From: Paraburkholderia humisilvae
GTDB lineage: Bacteria > Pseudomonadota > Gammaproteobacteria > Burkholderiales > Burkholderiaceae
Length of the DNA stretch: 64,000 nucleotides
Direction: 5' to 3'
Assembly: GCF_902859855.1 (NCBI RefSeq)
Contig: NZ_CADIKH010000012.1
Span: 1-64,000 of the forward strand
Below the pieces are notes generated by a model. That model did no database searches, was not told the DNA's origin, and saw nothing but the letters and a program-made list of their open reading frames with translations. The position numbers and the translations under genes were made by a program. Below, one piece after another: positions 7,767 to 16,833 of this stretch (position 1 is its first letter; every line of letters begins with the position of its first letter).

Positions 7767-8096
7767 ATGGATATGCAAGTCACCCGCGCGTGGACGCGCA
7801 TCTGCAGCGTCGCCGACATTCCGACACTCGGCAGCCGTGTGCTCGAACGCGCGGACGGCAATATCGCGCTGTTTCGCACCGCGCAGGACAACGTGTACGC
7901 GCTGCTGGACCGGTGCCCACACAAGGGCGGCGCGCTGTCGCTCGGCATCGTGCACGGCGAGAGCGTCACCTGCCCGCTGCACGCGTGGAATATCGATCTC
8001 GCGAGCGGCAGCGCCAAGGCGCCCGACGAAGGTTGCGCGCGCCACTTTCCGGTACGCGTCGACGCGGACGGCACGGTCTATCTGTGCCTCGCATAG
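7767..8096 (+). CDS. nirD: Nitrite reductase small subunit, Rieske type
   Basis: A 109-residue partner of NirB, 25 nt downstream of it. It contains a complete Rieske pair, CPHKGG and CPLHAW, so it can bind a [2Fe-2S] cluster; some enterobacterial NirD proteins lack these ligands. The length and position are standard for NirD. Confidence 0.93.
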   Translation: MDMQVTRAWTRICSVADIPTLGSRVLERADGNIALFRTAQDNVYALLDRCPHKGGALSLGIVHGESVTCPLHAWNIDLASGSAKAPDEGCARHFPVRVDADGTVYLCLA

Positions 8097-8124
8097 CCAA
8101 CGGTAACCGCGGTAAGGAGGTTCG

Positions 8125-10815
8125 ATGAAGACCGTCACCCGTTCCACCTGCTGTTACTGCGGCGTCGGCTGCGGCGTGCTGATCGAGGCGGAGGACGGAC
8201 GCATCACCGGCGTGCAGGGCGACCCCGAGCACCCGGCGAATTTCGGCAGGCTGTGCAGCAAAGGGATGGCGCTCGCGGACAGCGCGCGCAGCCAGACCGG
8301 CCGCATGCTGCAACCCGCACTGCGTACGCGGCGCGACGAGCCGCGCCACACGGTGTCATGGCCTGACGCGCTCGACACGGTCGCGCAGCGCTTTGCCGAC
8401 GTGATCGCCACGCACGGTCCGGACGCGGTCGCGTTCTACGTGTCCGGCCAGTTGCTGACCGAAGACTATTACGTCTTCAACAAGCTCGCGAAAGGCCTGA
8501 TCGGCACCAACAACATCGATACGAACTCGCGGCTGTGCATGTCGAGCGCCGTGACTGCGTACAAGATGGCGCTGGGCGCGGACGGCCCGCCCACCTGTTA
8601 CGAAGACCTCGAACACGCGCAGACCGTGCTGTTCGCCGGCAGCAATATGGCGTGGGCGCATCCGGTCCTGTTTCGCCGGCTCGAAGCGGCCAAGGCCGCC
8701 AACCCGGCGATCCGCTGGATCGTCGTCGATCCGCGCCGCACCGATACCGCCGCGATGGCCGACCTGCATCTGGCGATCGAGCCCGGCACCGATGTCGCGC
8801 TCTTCAACGGGATGCTGCATCACCTGATCTGGGAAGGCGCGATCGATCGTGCGTATATCGATGCGCACACAGCCGGTTTCGCCGAACTCAAGGCACGGGT
8901 GCGCGAGTTCACGCCGCACGTCGCGGCCGGGTTGTGCGGCATCGCCGAGCGCGACCTGCTGCAGGCGGCCGAATGGTTCGGCACGAGCCCCGCATCGCTG
9001 TCGCTGTACTGCATGGGACTGAACCAGTCGAGCCATGGCACCGACAAGAATCTCGCGCTGATCAACCTGCATCTCGCGACACGGCAGATCGGCCGCCCCG
9101 GCGCCGGCCCGTTTTCGCTGACCGGTCAGCCGAACGCGATGGGCGGCCGCGAAGTCGGCGGCATGGCGACGATGCTCGCCGCGCACCGCGATATCGGCAA
9201 CGCCGCGCATCGCGAAGAGGTCGCACGGCTCTGGGGCCTCGACGACGTCGCGCGCCTGTCGGCCAATCCCGGCTTGCCGGCGGTCGACATGTTCGACGCA
9301 CTGCGCGCCGGCACGATCAAGGCGATCTGGATTGCGTGCACGAACCCCGTGCATTCGATGCCGGATATCGCCAAGGTGCGCGAAGCGCTCGATCAGGCGG
9401 AATTCGTCGTCGTGCAGGACGCGTTCATGCAGACCGATACGGTGCCGTATGCGGATGTGCTGCTGCCCGCCGCAACGTGGGGCGAAAAGGCCGGTACGGT
9501 GACCAATTCGGAACGCCGCATCACGCGGGTGCGGGCGGCGGTCGCGCCCGCCGGCGACGCGCAGCCGGACTGGTGGATCGCGAACGAAGTCGCGCGCCGC
9601 ATCGCGCAGCGGCTGTCACGCGAGCCGCAGATGTTCGGCTTCGACTCGGCCGAAGCGGTGTTCGACGAACACCGCGCGCTGACTGCCGGGCGCGACCTCG
9701 ATATCGGCGGCCTCAGCTATGCGCTGCTCGATGCCGCCGGTCCGCAGCAATGGCCGTTTCCGGCCGGCGCCGTGGCTGGCGCCGCGCGCCGCTATACCGA
9801 CGGACAGTTCGCGACGGCGGACGGCCGCGCGCGCTTTCATCCGACGCAATACCTGCCCGTCGCCGACGAAGTCAACGCGCGTTTCCCGTTCCGGCTGACC
9901 ACCGGACGTCTGCGCGATCAGTGGCACGGCATGAGCCGCACCGGCCGCGTCGCGACGCTGTTCTCGCATGCGCCGGAACCGGCGCTGACGATGCACCCCG
10001 GCGACGCCGCGCGGCGCGGCCTCGCTGACGGCGACCTGGTGCACGTGAAGAGCCGGCGCGGCGCGCTGGTGCTGCCGCTGCAGATTTCCGACGACGTGCA
10101 GTCGGGTGCGGTGTTCGCGGCGATGCACTGGAACGGGCAATTCGTCGCGAGCGGCGGCATCAACGAAACCACGCTCGCCGCCGTCGACCCGCACTCGAAA
10201 CAGCCGGAGCTGAAGCATGCAGCCGTGCGCGTCGAGCGCGCCGAACTGCCGTGGCGGATGATCGCGGCGCGGCGCGGCGACGCACTCGCGCTGCAAGCGG
10301 CGCTGCAGCCGCTGCTGAAGGAATGCGCGTACGCATCGGTCACGCTCGACGCCGACGATCTGCTGATCCTGCGTGCCGCGCACACGGGCGCGCCACAAGG
10401 GTGGCTCGAGCGCGTCCATGCCGCGCTGGTCATGCCGGCCGGCGAAGACACGCTCGAGTATCGCGATGCGCGGCGCGGACTTGACAGGCGCGCGGTCTGG
10501 CGCGACAACGTGCTGGACGGCTTCGCGTTAGCCGGCGACACCGGCAACGGTGCTGCTTTACTGGCAAAATTGCGCGACGCGAAACCGTGGAGCGGCCCGC
10601 GCTTTGCCGCATTCGCCGCGTTGCGCATCGAACCGGCGGCGCGTGAGCGGGTCGTGTGCAGTTGCATGCAGGTGAAGGAATCCCGCATCAACGAAGCGAT
10701 CGCAAACGGTGCGGGGGTGCCCGAACTGAAGGCAACGCTCGGCTGCGGCACGGTCTGCGGCTCATGCGTGCCGGAACTGAAGCGGCTCGTCGAGACCGCC
10801 GCCGTCGAGGGTTGA
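8125..10815 (+). CDS. nasA: Assimilatory nitrate reductase, catalytic subunit
   Basis: An 896-residue molybdopterin-guanine-dinucleotide enzyme reducing nitrate to nitrite in the cytoplasm. An N-terminal [4Fe-4S] motif, C9-x2-C12-x3-C16 plus the Cys of LCSKG near residue 48, precedes the molybdopterin oxidoreductase domains (IDTNSRLCMSSAV; RTGRVATLFSHAPEP in the C-terminal cofactor-binding part). The last 55 residues form a BFD-like [2Fe-2S] module (CSCMQVKE...CGTVCGSC), typical of NasA/NasC enzymes that take electrons from a separate reductase. A strong AAGGAGG precedes the ATG. Together with NirBD it completes nitrate to ammonium. Confidence 0.95.
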   Translation: MKTVTRSTCCYCGVGCGVLIEAEDGRITGVQGDPEHPANFGRLCSKGMALADSARSQTGRMLQPALRTRRDEPRHTVSWPDALDTVAQRFADVIATHGPDAVAFYVSGQLLTEDYYVFNKLAKGLIGTNNIDTNSRLCMSSAVTAYKMALGADGPPTCYEDLEHAQTVLFAGSNMAWAHPVLFRRLEAAKAANPAIRWIVVDPRRTDTAAMADLHLAIEPGTDVALFNGMLHHLIWEGAIDRAYIDAHTAGFAELKARVREFTPHVAAGLCGIAERDLLQAAEWFGTSPASLSLYCMGLNQSSHGTDKNLALINLHLATRQIGRPGAGPFSLTGQPNAMGGREVGGMATMLAAHRDIGNAAHREEVARLWGLDDVARLSANPGLPAVDMFDALRAGTIKAIWIACTNPVHSMPDIAKVREALDQAEFVVVQDAFMQTDTVPYADVLLPAATWGEKAGTVTNSERRITRVRAAVAPAGDAQPDWWIANEVARRIAQRLSREPQMFGFDSAEAVFDEHRALTAGRDLDIGGLSYALLDAAGPQQWPFPAGAVAGAARRYTDGQFATADGRARFHPTQYLPVADEVNARFPFRLTTGRLRDQWHGMSRTGRVATLFSHAPEPALTMHPGDAARRGLADGDLVHVKSRRGALVLPLQISDDVQSGAVFAAMHWNGQFVASGGINETTLAAVDPHSKQPELKHAAVRVERAELPWRMIAARRGDALALQAALQPLLKECAYASVTLDADDLLILRAAHTGAPQGWLERVHAALVMPAGEDTLEYRDARRGLDRRAVWRDNVLDGFALAGDTGNGAALLAKLRDAKPWSGPRFAAFAALRIEPAARERVVCSCMQVKESRINEAIANGAGVPELKATLGCGTVCGSCVPELKRLVETAAVEG

Positions 10816-10912
10816 AGGGATGTGAGCGGTGATGTGAAGCGGCCATGTAAAGCCGCGATGCAAAGCGGCGAACTGAAGCGCCGCGCTGCGGAAGACTCGA
10901 ACCTGGAACAAC

Positions 10913-11488
10913 ATGCTGCGTGTACTGCTCGTCACCGATACCGACAAGCCCATCGGCGAGTTGCGCGAAACGCTCGCGCAACTCGGCTACGAGATGCTGG
11001 CTGGCACGGCGACGCCGCAAGCGCTGCACCGCACCGTCGAAAGCGAACGGCCAGACGTGATCATCATCGATACCGAGTCACCTTCGCGTGACACGCTCGA
11101 GCAGCTCGCGGTGATGAGCGCGGCTGCGCCTCGCCCCGTGCTGATGTTCAGCAATGACGCGAATCAGCAGTTGATTCGCGATGCAGTCGACGCGGGCGTG
11201 ACCGCGTATCTCGTCGAAGGTCTCGCGACGGAGCGCCTCGCGCCCATCCTCGAAGTCGCACTCGCACGCTTTGCGCAGGAATCGAAACTGCGTGAACGGC
11301 TCGCACAGGCCGAAAACGAACTCGCCGAGCGTAAGCTGATCGACCGCGCGAAACGCGTGCTGATGGAGCGTCAGAAGATGACCGAGCACGCCGCGTACGC
11401 GACGCTGCGCAAGCGTGCGATGGACCAGAGCATCAAACTTGTCGACGTCGCGCGCCAGATCGTCGCGTCGGCAGGCTTGCCGGAATGA
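10913..11488 (+). CDS. nasT: NasT, ANTAR-domain antiterminator
   Basis: A 191-residue protein with an N-terminal receiver-like domain (VIIIDTESPSRDTLEQL, conserved Asp near residue 53) and a C-terminal ANTAR RNA-binding domain from about residue 130 (AKRVLMERQKMTEHAAYATL). In known NasST systems NasT binds hexaloop hairpins in nitrate-gene leaders and prevents termination unless held by NasS. It lies after nasA and 10 nt before nasS. A matching RNA target is proposed in the nirB leader. Confidence 0.93.
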   Translation: MLRVLLVTDTDKPIGELRETLAQLGYEMLAGTATPQALHRTVESERPDVIIIDTESPSRDTLEQLAVMSAAAPRPVLMFSNDANQQLIRDAVDAGVTAYLVEGLATERLAPILEVALARFAQESKLRERLAQAENELAERKLIDRAKRVLMERQKMTEHAAYATLRKRAMDQSIKLVDVARQIVASAGLPE

Positions 11489-11498
11489 TGGGACGCCT

Positions 11499-12656
11499 AT
11501 GACTCAACCTGCACACTCCAATCGTCCCGAGACCTCGCGCGCCGCGCCAGGCGGACCCGAAAAGACGCATCTGCGCCTCGGTTTCGTTGCGCTCAGCGAC
11601 GCCGCGCCGCTCGTTGCCGCGAAGCTGTACGAATTTGGTCATGCCCATGGACTCACGCTCGAGCTGGTGCGCCAGCCTTCGTGGGCCGCGGTGCGCGACA
11701 AGCTGATCGCCGGCGATCTCGACGCCGCGCATGCGCTGTACGGTCTCGTGTATGGCGTGCAGCTGGGTCTCGGCGGCCCGCAAACCGATATGGCCGTGCT
11801 GATGGTGTTGAACCGCAACGGCCAGGCGATTACGCTGTCGCGCCGCCTGACCGAAGCGCTCAGCGCGCATCGCACGCTGCCGGAGGCACTGGCAACGCTC
11901 GGCCGCAAACCTGTGTTCGCGCAAACCTTCCCGACCGGCACGCACGCGATGTGGCTGTACTACTGGCTCGCCGCGCAACGCGTGCATCCGTTACGCGATA
12001 TCGAAAGCGTTGTCATTCCGCCGCCGCAAATGGTCAATGCGCTTGCGCAGGACAAGCTCGACGGCCTGTGCGTCGGCGAACCGTGGAATGCGGTCGCGCA
12101 GGCTCAAGGCGTCGGTGCGACGGTCGTGTATAGCAGCGAGATCTGGCCCGACCATCCGGAGAAGGTGCTCGCCTGCCGGCGCGATTTCGTGAGCCGCTTT
12201 CCGAACACATCGCGCGCGCTCGTGCAGACGATGCTCGAAGCATGCCGCTGGCTTGACGAAGACCACCATTGCGCGGAAATTGCGCGACGTCTCGCGCAAC
12301 CCGAATTTATCGGCGTACCGGCCGATATGATCGCGCCGCGCTTGCAGGGCGAGCCCGTGCATGCAACGCGCTTGCCGGTGCGTTTCTTTGCAGGCGGCCA
12401 CGTGAACTATCCGCGGCCGGACGATGGCGTCTGGTTTCTGACGCAGTACCAGCGCTGGGGAATGATTGACAGGCGTGACGATTATGCGGAGATTGCCGCG
12501 CGCATCAACCAGACGGCGCTGTATCGCGAAGCAGCACATCATGCAGGCGTGACGATACCGGACGATCGAACACCGCAGGTGTTGATCGACGGGCACGTGT
12601 GGGATGGCGCGAACCCGGCAGCGTATGCCGATACGTTTGCGATACGAGGATCCTGA
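11499..12656 (+). CDS. nasS: NasS, nitrate-sensing NrtA/CmpA-like protein
   Basis: A 385-residue protein of the NrtA/CmpA/SsuA substrate-binding fold (LRLGFVALSDAAPLVAAKLYEFG; HALYGLVYGVQLGLGG; DKLDGLCVGEPWNAVA). It has no signal peptide, only a short polar N-terminus (MTQPAHSNRP), so it is cytoplasmic, as expected of NasS. In NasST systems it sequesters NasT without nitrate and releases it when nitrate binds. No nitrate transporter gene is present in the window. The ATG fits the 10-nt gap after nasT. Confidence 0.92.
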   Translation: MTQPAHSNRPETSRAAPGGPEKTHLRLGFVALSDAAPLVAAKLYEFGHAHGLTLELVRQPSWAAVRDKLIAGDLDAAHALYGLVYGVQLGLGGPQTDMAVLMVLNRNGQAITLSRRLTEALSAHRTLPEALATLGRKPVFAQTFPTGTHAMWLYYWLAAQRVHPLRDIESVVIPPPQMVNALAQDKLDGLCVGEPWNAVAQAQGVGATVVYSSEIWPDHPEKVLACRRDFVSRFPNTSRALVQTMLEACRWLDEDHHCAEIARRLAQPEFIGVPADMIAPRLQGEPVHATRLPVRFFAGGHVNYPRPDDGVWFLTQYQRWGMIDRRDDYAEIAARINQTALYREAAHHAGVTIPDDRTPQVLIDGHVWDGANPAAYADTFAIRGS

Positions 12657-12693
12657 TACCCAGCCCCGCCGTGCGCCGGAAAGACGCGACCCG

Positions 12694-13626
12694 CTATAGC
12701 GCTTGCCGCCGGTCGGCGAATGCGCCAAGGTTCGCCGCGAAGCGCCGCGCGCATTCCAGTCCGAACGGCGTCGGCGCCACGCCACGATCGTGCAACACGT
12801 CCCACCCCATCCGCCATGCAGCAAGGCGTTTGCCGTAACAGGTCAGCGTATCCAGCGATTGCATCACGAACACGATCGCGGGCAATAGTTGTGCGTACAC
12901 GCTTTCCGCCCGCGCCAGATCGCCTTCTGCCCACGCCCGGTAGATCGCGGCCTGCCAATCGAACGTATCCGGCGCGACGATCAGCCCGGCGCAGCCCGCC
13001 CGCAGATTGTCGACGAGCTCCTGCCCGCCTCTGCCATTGAACACCGGCAAAGGATGGCCCAGCGCGCGCAGGCGCTCGATGGTCGCGCGAATCGTCACGG
13101 TCGGCCCCTCGCCCTTCAGCCAGCGAAACCGCGGGCACTGCGCCGTAAGTTCGATGATCGATTGCGCGGACAAGCCGACACCCAGGTACTCGGGCGCATT
13201 CTGAATACCGGCCGGCAGCTGCGTACGCTGCATGACCGCCGCAAAAAAGTCGAAATAGAACGACTCCGGCCGGTCGCGCATTGACGGCGGTTGCAGAACC
13301 AGGCCCGTTGCGCCACGCCGGTCCGCGTAGTCGGCCAATGCAACCTGCGCATCCACGGTGTCGCCGGTGACCGTTACCGCCAACGGCACGCGCGACGCGA
13401 TATCCGTCGCGGCCCAGTCGATCAAGCAATGCTGCTCTTCGAGCGACAACCGGTTCACCTCGGTCGCGAGACCGAGGATGACGATGCCACTCGCGCCGGC
13501 CGTGATCGTTGCATCGACTTGCCGGCGCATCGTGTCGCGATCGAGTCTGTTGTGCGCGTCAAAATACGCGTACAGCACGGGCCACATGCCCGCGGGCGAA
13601 AACGGCGTTTGGGTCATGGCGTTCAT
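12694..13626 (-). CDS. DapA-family dehydratase/aldolase, probably acting on a sugar acid
   Basis: A 310-residue TIM-barrel protein of the dihydrodipicolinate synthase family. The Schiff-base Lys is K171 in RWLKGEGP and the C-terminal half carries FNGRGGQELVDNLRAGCAG. It follows an IlvD/EDD dehydratase of arabinonate type by about 50 nt, as in the non-phosphorylating L-arabinose pathway, where a DapA-like enzyme dehydrates 2-keto-3-deoxy-L-arabonate. An aldolase role on a related keto-deoxy sugar acid is the alternative. True DapA is unlikely given this context. Confidence 0.75.
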   Translation of the reverse strand: MNAMTQTPFSPAGMWPVLYAYFDAHNRLDRDTMRRQVDATITAGASGIVILGLATEVNRLSLEEQHCLIDWAATDIASRVPLAVTVTGDTVDAQVALADYADRRGATGLVLQPPSMRDRPESFYFDFFAAVMQRTQLPAGIQNAPEYLGVGLSAQSIIELTAQCPRFRWLKGEGPTVTIRATIERLRALGHPLPVFNGRGGQELVDNLRAGCAGLIVAPDTFDWQAAIYRAWAEGDLARAESVYAQLLPAIVFVMQSLDTLTCYGKRLAAWRMGWDVLHDRGVAPTPFGLECARRFAANLGAFADRRQAL

Positions 13627-13676
13627 CGATCGCGTCGCTCAGCGTTCACGTTCAATGCGGGTGCTCAATGCCGGAT

Positions 13677-15389
13677 TCAATGAGACTCGCGCGGCACCGG
13701 TGCGCCGCTCGCACCGACGAGGAAGTCGAGGTCCGCACCCTGATCCGCCTGCAGCACGTGCTCGACGTACAGCCGGTAGTAACCGCGCTTCGGCAATTCG
13801 GGCGCCTGCCATGCGGCACGCCGCCGCGCGAGTTCCTCGTCGGACACTTCGAGATGAAGGCGTCGCGCCTTCACATCGAGCTCGATCATGTCGCCGGTTT
13901 GCACGAGTGCCAGCGGACCGCCGGCCGCGGCCTCCGGCGACACATGCAGCACCACCGTGCCATACGCGGTGCCGCTCATGCGGCCGTCCGAGATCCGCAC
14001 CATATCGGTGATGCCTTTTTGCAGCACCTTCTTCGGCAGCGGCATATTGCCGACTTCCGCGAAACCCGGATAGCCCTTCGGCCCCGCGCCCTTGAGCACC
14101 ATCACGCAGTGTTCGTCGATGTCGAGCGAATCGTCGTCGACCTTCGCATGCAATTCCTCGACGTTCTCGAACACGACGGCGCGGCCGCGATGCTTGAGCA
14201 GAGATTGGGTGGCCGCCGACGGCTTGATCACCGCACCGTTCGGCGCGAGGTTGCCTTTCAGCACCGCGATGCCCGCGTGCGGCTTGAACGGCTCGGCGAA
14301 GGTCGTGATGACCTGCTCGTTATAGTTCGGCGCGTCGCGCACGTTGTCCCAGATCGTCTTGCCGTTGACGGTCAGCGCATCGCGATGCAGCAGCCCCTGT
14401 TCGCCGAGTTGCCGCAACACCGCCGGCAGTCCGCCGGCGTAATAGAAGTCTTCCATCAGGAATTCGCCCGATGGCTGCAGGTTCACGACGCACGGCACCT
14501 CGGAACCGATCTCCCAGTCCTCGAGCTTCAGGTCGACGCCGATGCGCTTCGCGATCGCGAGCAGGTGCACGACCGCGTTGGTCGAACCGCCGATCGCCGC
14601 ATTCGCCCAGATCGCATTTTCAAAAGCCTGACGGGTCAAAATTTTGTCCATAGTCAGGTCGTCGCGCACCATTTCGACAATGCGGCGCCCCGCCATATGC
14701 GCCAGCACCTGGCGGCGCGCGTCAACAGCGGGAATCGCCGCATTGTGCGGCAGGCCGATGCCGAGCGATTCGACCATCGAGGCCATCGTCGAAGCGGTAC
14801 CCATCGTCATGCAGTGGCCGCGCGAGCGGTTCATGCACGATTCGGCTTCGACAAACTCCTGCTGCGTCATCGTGCCGGCGCGCACTTCCTCGGACATTTG
14901 CCAGACGCCGGTGCCCGAGCCGAGCGTGCCGCCGCGAAACCGGCCATTGAGCATCGGTCCGCCCGATACCGCGAGCGCGGGCAGATTGCACGACGCCGCG
15001 CCCATCAGCAGCGCGGGCGTGGTCTTGTCGCAGCCGACCAGCAGAATCACGCCGTCGATCGGATTGCCGCGAATCGATTCCTCGACATCCATTGACGCGA
15101 GATTGCGGAACAGCATTGCGGTGGGCCGCAGATTCGATTCGCCAAGCGACATCACCGGAAATTCGAGCGGCAGGCCGCCGGCTTCGCGCACGCCGCGCTT
15201 CACATAATCGGCCAGCTCACGGAAATGCGCGTTGCATGGAGTAAGTTCGGACCACGTATTGCAGATGCCGATAACCGGCCGGCCGTCGAATTCGTCATGC
15301 GGAATACCCTGATTCTTCATCCACGAACGATGGATAAAGCCATCTTTGTCGTCCCTGCCGAACCAGCTCTGCGAGCGGAGCTTGCGCAT
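13677..15389 (-). CDS. IlvD/EDD-family sugar-acid dehydratase, L-arabinonate type
   Basis: A 570-residue Fe-S dehydratase. It opens MRKLRSQSWFGRDDKDG and continues GICNTWSELTPCNAHFREL, closely resembling L-arabinonate/D-xylonate dehydratases rather than IlvD of branched-chain synthesis. Cys52, Cys120 (VGCDKTTPALLMG) and Cys193 (RSRGHCMTMGT) have the spacing of the [2Fe-2S] ligands in that subfamily. A good AGGAGG precedes the ATG. It is co-directional with the DapA-like gene and should feed it a 2-keto-3-deoxy acid. Confidence 0.85.
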   Translation of the reverse strand: MRKLRSQSWFGRDDKDGFIHRSWMKNQGIPHDEFDGRPVIGICNTWSELTPCNAHFRELADYVKRGVREAGGLPLEFPVMSLGESNLRPTAMLFRNLASMDVEESIRGNPIDGVILLVGCDKTTPALLMGAASCNLPALAVSGGPMLNGRFRGGTLGSGTGVWQMSEEVRAGTMTQQEFVEAESCMNRSRGHCMTMGTASTMASMVESLGIGLPHNAAIPAVDARRQVLAHMAGRRIVEMVRDDLTMDKILTRQAFENAIWANAAIGGSTNAVVHLLAIAKRIGVDLKLEDWEIGSEVPCVVNLQPSGEFLMEDFYYAGGLPAVLRQLGEQGLLHRDALTVNGKTIWDNVRDAPNYNEQVITTFAEPFKPHAGIAVLKGNLAPNGAVIKPSAATQSLLKHRGRAVVFENVEELHAKVDDDSLDIDEHCVMVLKGAGPKGYPGFAEVGNMPLPKKVLQKGITDMVRISDGRMSGTAYGTVVLHVSPEAAAGGPLALVQTGDMIELDVKARRLHLEVSDEELARRRAAWQAPELPKRGYYRLYVEHVLQADQGADLDFLVGASGAPVPRESH

Positions 15390-15501
15390 GTCGCCTCCTG
15401 TGTCTCTTTTGTGGGTGCCGTCTGTCGCGGCAAGTGCCCAGCTTACCGCATCGCGGCGGCGCCGGCAGGGGCCGTCGGCACGCCAGAGTCCGCGTTATCC
15501 C

Positions 15502-16833
15502 TTACATCGGCGCGTTATGGCTCGGGCTCTGCCCCATCAACAGCGTGCCCACCGCCACGATATCGTCGGTATCCAGCGACGCAGTGTCGGCCTTCAATTG
15601 CAATAGCGCGACAATCGTGTCGTAGCGCGCGGCACGCAAATCGCGCTGCGCCGCGTACAGCGCATTCATCGCGCGCAGCACGTCCGTGCTGGTTCGGCTC
15701 CCGACTTTGTCACCCGCTTGTGTGGCCGTCAGCGTGTCGCGGCACGACTCGACGAAGTCGATCAGCATGCCGGTCCGTTCGCGCCCCGCTTCGTAACGCG
15801 CAAAGCTATCGCGCGCGGCCGCTTCGGCGTCGCGTTGCGCCGACAGCAAGCCATTGCGCGCCTTATCTTCCAGCGCCTCGGACGTCCGGACTTTCGCCTG
15901 CAACTCGCCGCCCGAGAAAATCGGAATCGTCACCGTGAACATGGCCGTTGTCGTGGTCGTCGGCCGTGCGTAGCCTGCCGCTGCACCGGCAGGCGAATAG
16001 GTCGCCGTCACGCCTGCGACCGGATAGTGCGCAGCTTGCGCCTTGCTGACGTCGTACTGCGCGATCTGCATGTCGAGCTGCCGCATCTGCACGCCGAAAC
16101 CATGCTCGCGTGCCTGCTCGGCCCACGCATCGGGGTCGGCGGGCGCAGCGGCCGGCAACGCCGTCGCGCTGTTCAACCGCGCCAGCGGTTCGAAAGGCGC
16201 GCCCGTGACCTGTTCGAGCGCGCGCCGTTTCGTTTGCAGCGCATTCTGCGCGGCGCGCCGCTGCAAAACGACTTCGCCGCGCAGCGTTTGCGCTTCACGC
16301 AAATCAATGTCAGTTGCCTCGCCCGCGTCGCGCCGGCGATGCAGTTGTTCGATTTCGACATCGATCGCCACGAGGTAATCTTCGACGCGGCGCAAGTCGT
16401 CTTCCGCGGCGAGTTCGTCGAAATACGCTTTCGCCGCGCGCAGCATCGACGCCTGTCGCGCGCCGCCGTATTCGACGGCGCCGCGCGCTTCGATCACACC
16501 GGCTTGCTGGTACGTGGTCCAGCGCGTCCAATCGAACAGCGGCTGCGTCAGGCTGACGGTCCAACCGCTTTGCCAGTAGCTGCTGCGCGGAAAGTCCTCC
16601 GTATCGATACGGTTATAGCCGCGCCCCCAGCCGCCTGACAGTTGCGGCAGCAGCGCGCCGCGCGCCGCGGGCACCGCCTGCCGCGCCGCTTCATAGGATG
16701 CGCGGGCCTGCGCAACGGACGCGTCATGGTCGACTGCCTGTTCAACCACCGACAGCAAGTCCACCGCGCGTGCATGGCCGCTCTCGACCAGCAGCGCGGC
16801 GCACGCGCAGACTGCGAGACACCGCTTAATCAT
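15502..16833 (-). CDS. TolC-family outer-membrane protein of the peptide exporter
   Basis: A 443-residue outer-membrane efflux protein with a signal peptide (MIKRCLAVCACAALLVESGHARA). It has the duplicated TolC helical hairpin (ALLPQLSGGWGRGYN early, and VTIPIFSGGELQAKVRTSEA in the second half). Its ATG overlaps the stop of the ABC exporter gene by ATGA, so the genes are translationally coupled and it should form the outer-membrane channel of that type I exporter. It is the last gene of the peptide operon. Confidence 0.9.
   Translation of the reverse strand: MIKRCLAVCACAALLVESGHARAVDLLSVVEQAVDHDASVAQARASYEAARQAVPAARGALLPQLSGGWGRGYNRIDTEDFPRSSYWQSGWTVSLTQPLFDWTRWTTYQQAGVIEARGAVEYGGARQASMLRAAKAYFDELAAEDDLRRVEDYLVAIDVEIEQLHRRRDAGEATDIDLREAQTLRGEVVLQRRAAQNALQTKRRALEQVTGAPFEPLARLNSATALPAAAPADPDAWAEQAREHGFGVQMRQLDMQIAQYDVSKAQAAHYPVAGVTATYSPAGAAAGYARPTTTTTAMFTVTIPIFSGGELQAKVRTSEALEDKARNGLLSAQRDAEAAARDSFARYEAGRERTGMLIDFVESCRDTLTATQAGDKVGSRTSTDVLRAMNALYAAQRDLRAARYDTIVALLQLKADTASLDTDDIVAVGTLLMGQSPSHNAPM

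Noticed and set aside
13509..15095. 528-codon open frame antisense to the IlvD/EDD gene
   Set aside because: Typical high-GC antisense frame: rich in Arg/His/Gln, no domain, and fully covered by a well-supported gene on the other strand.
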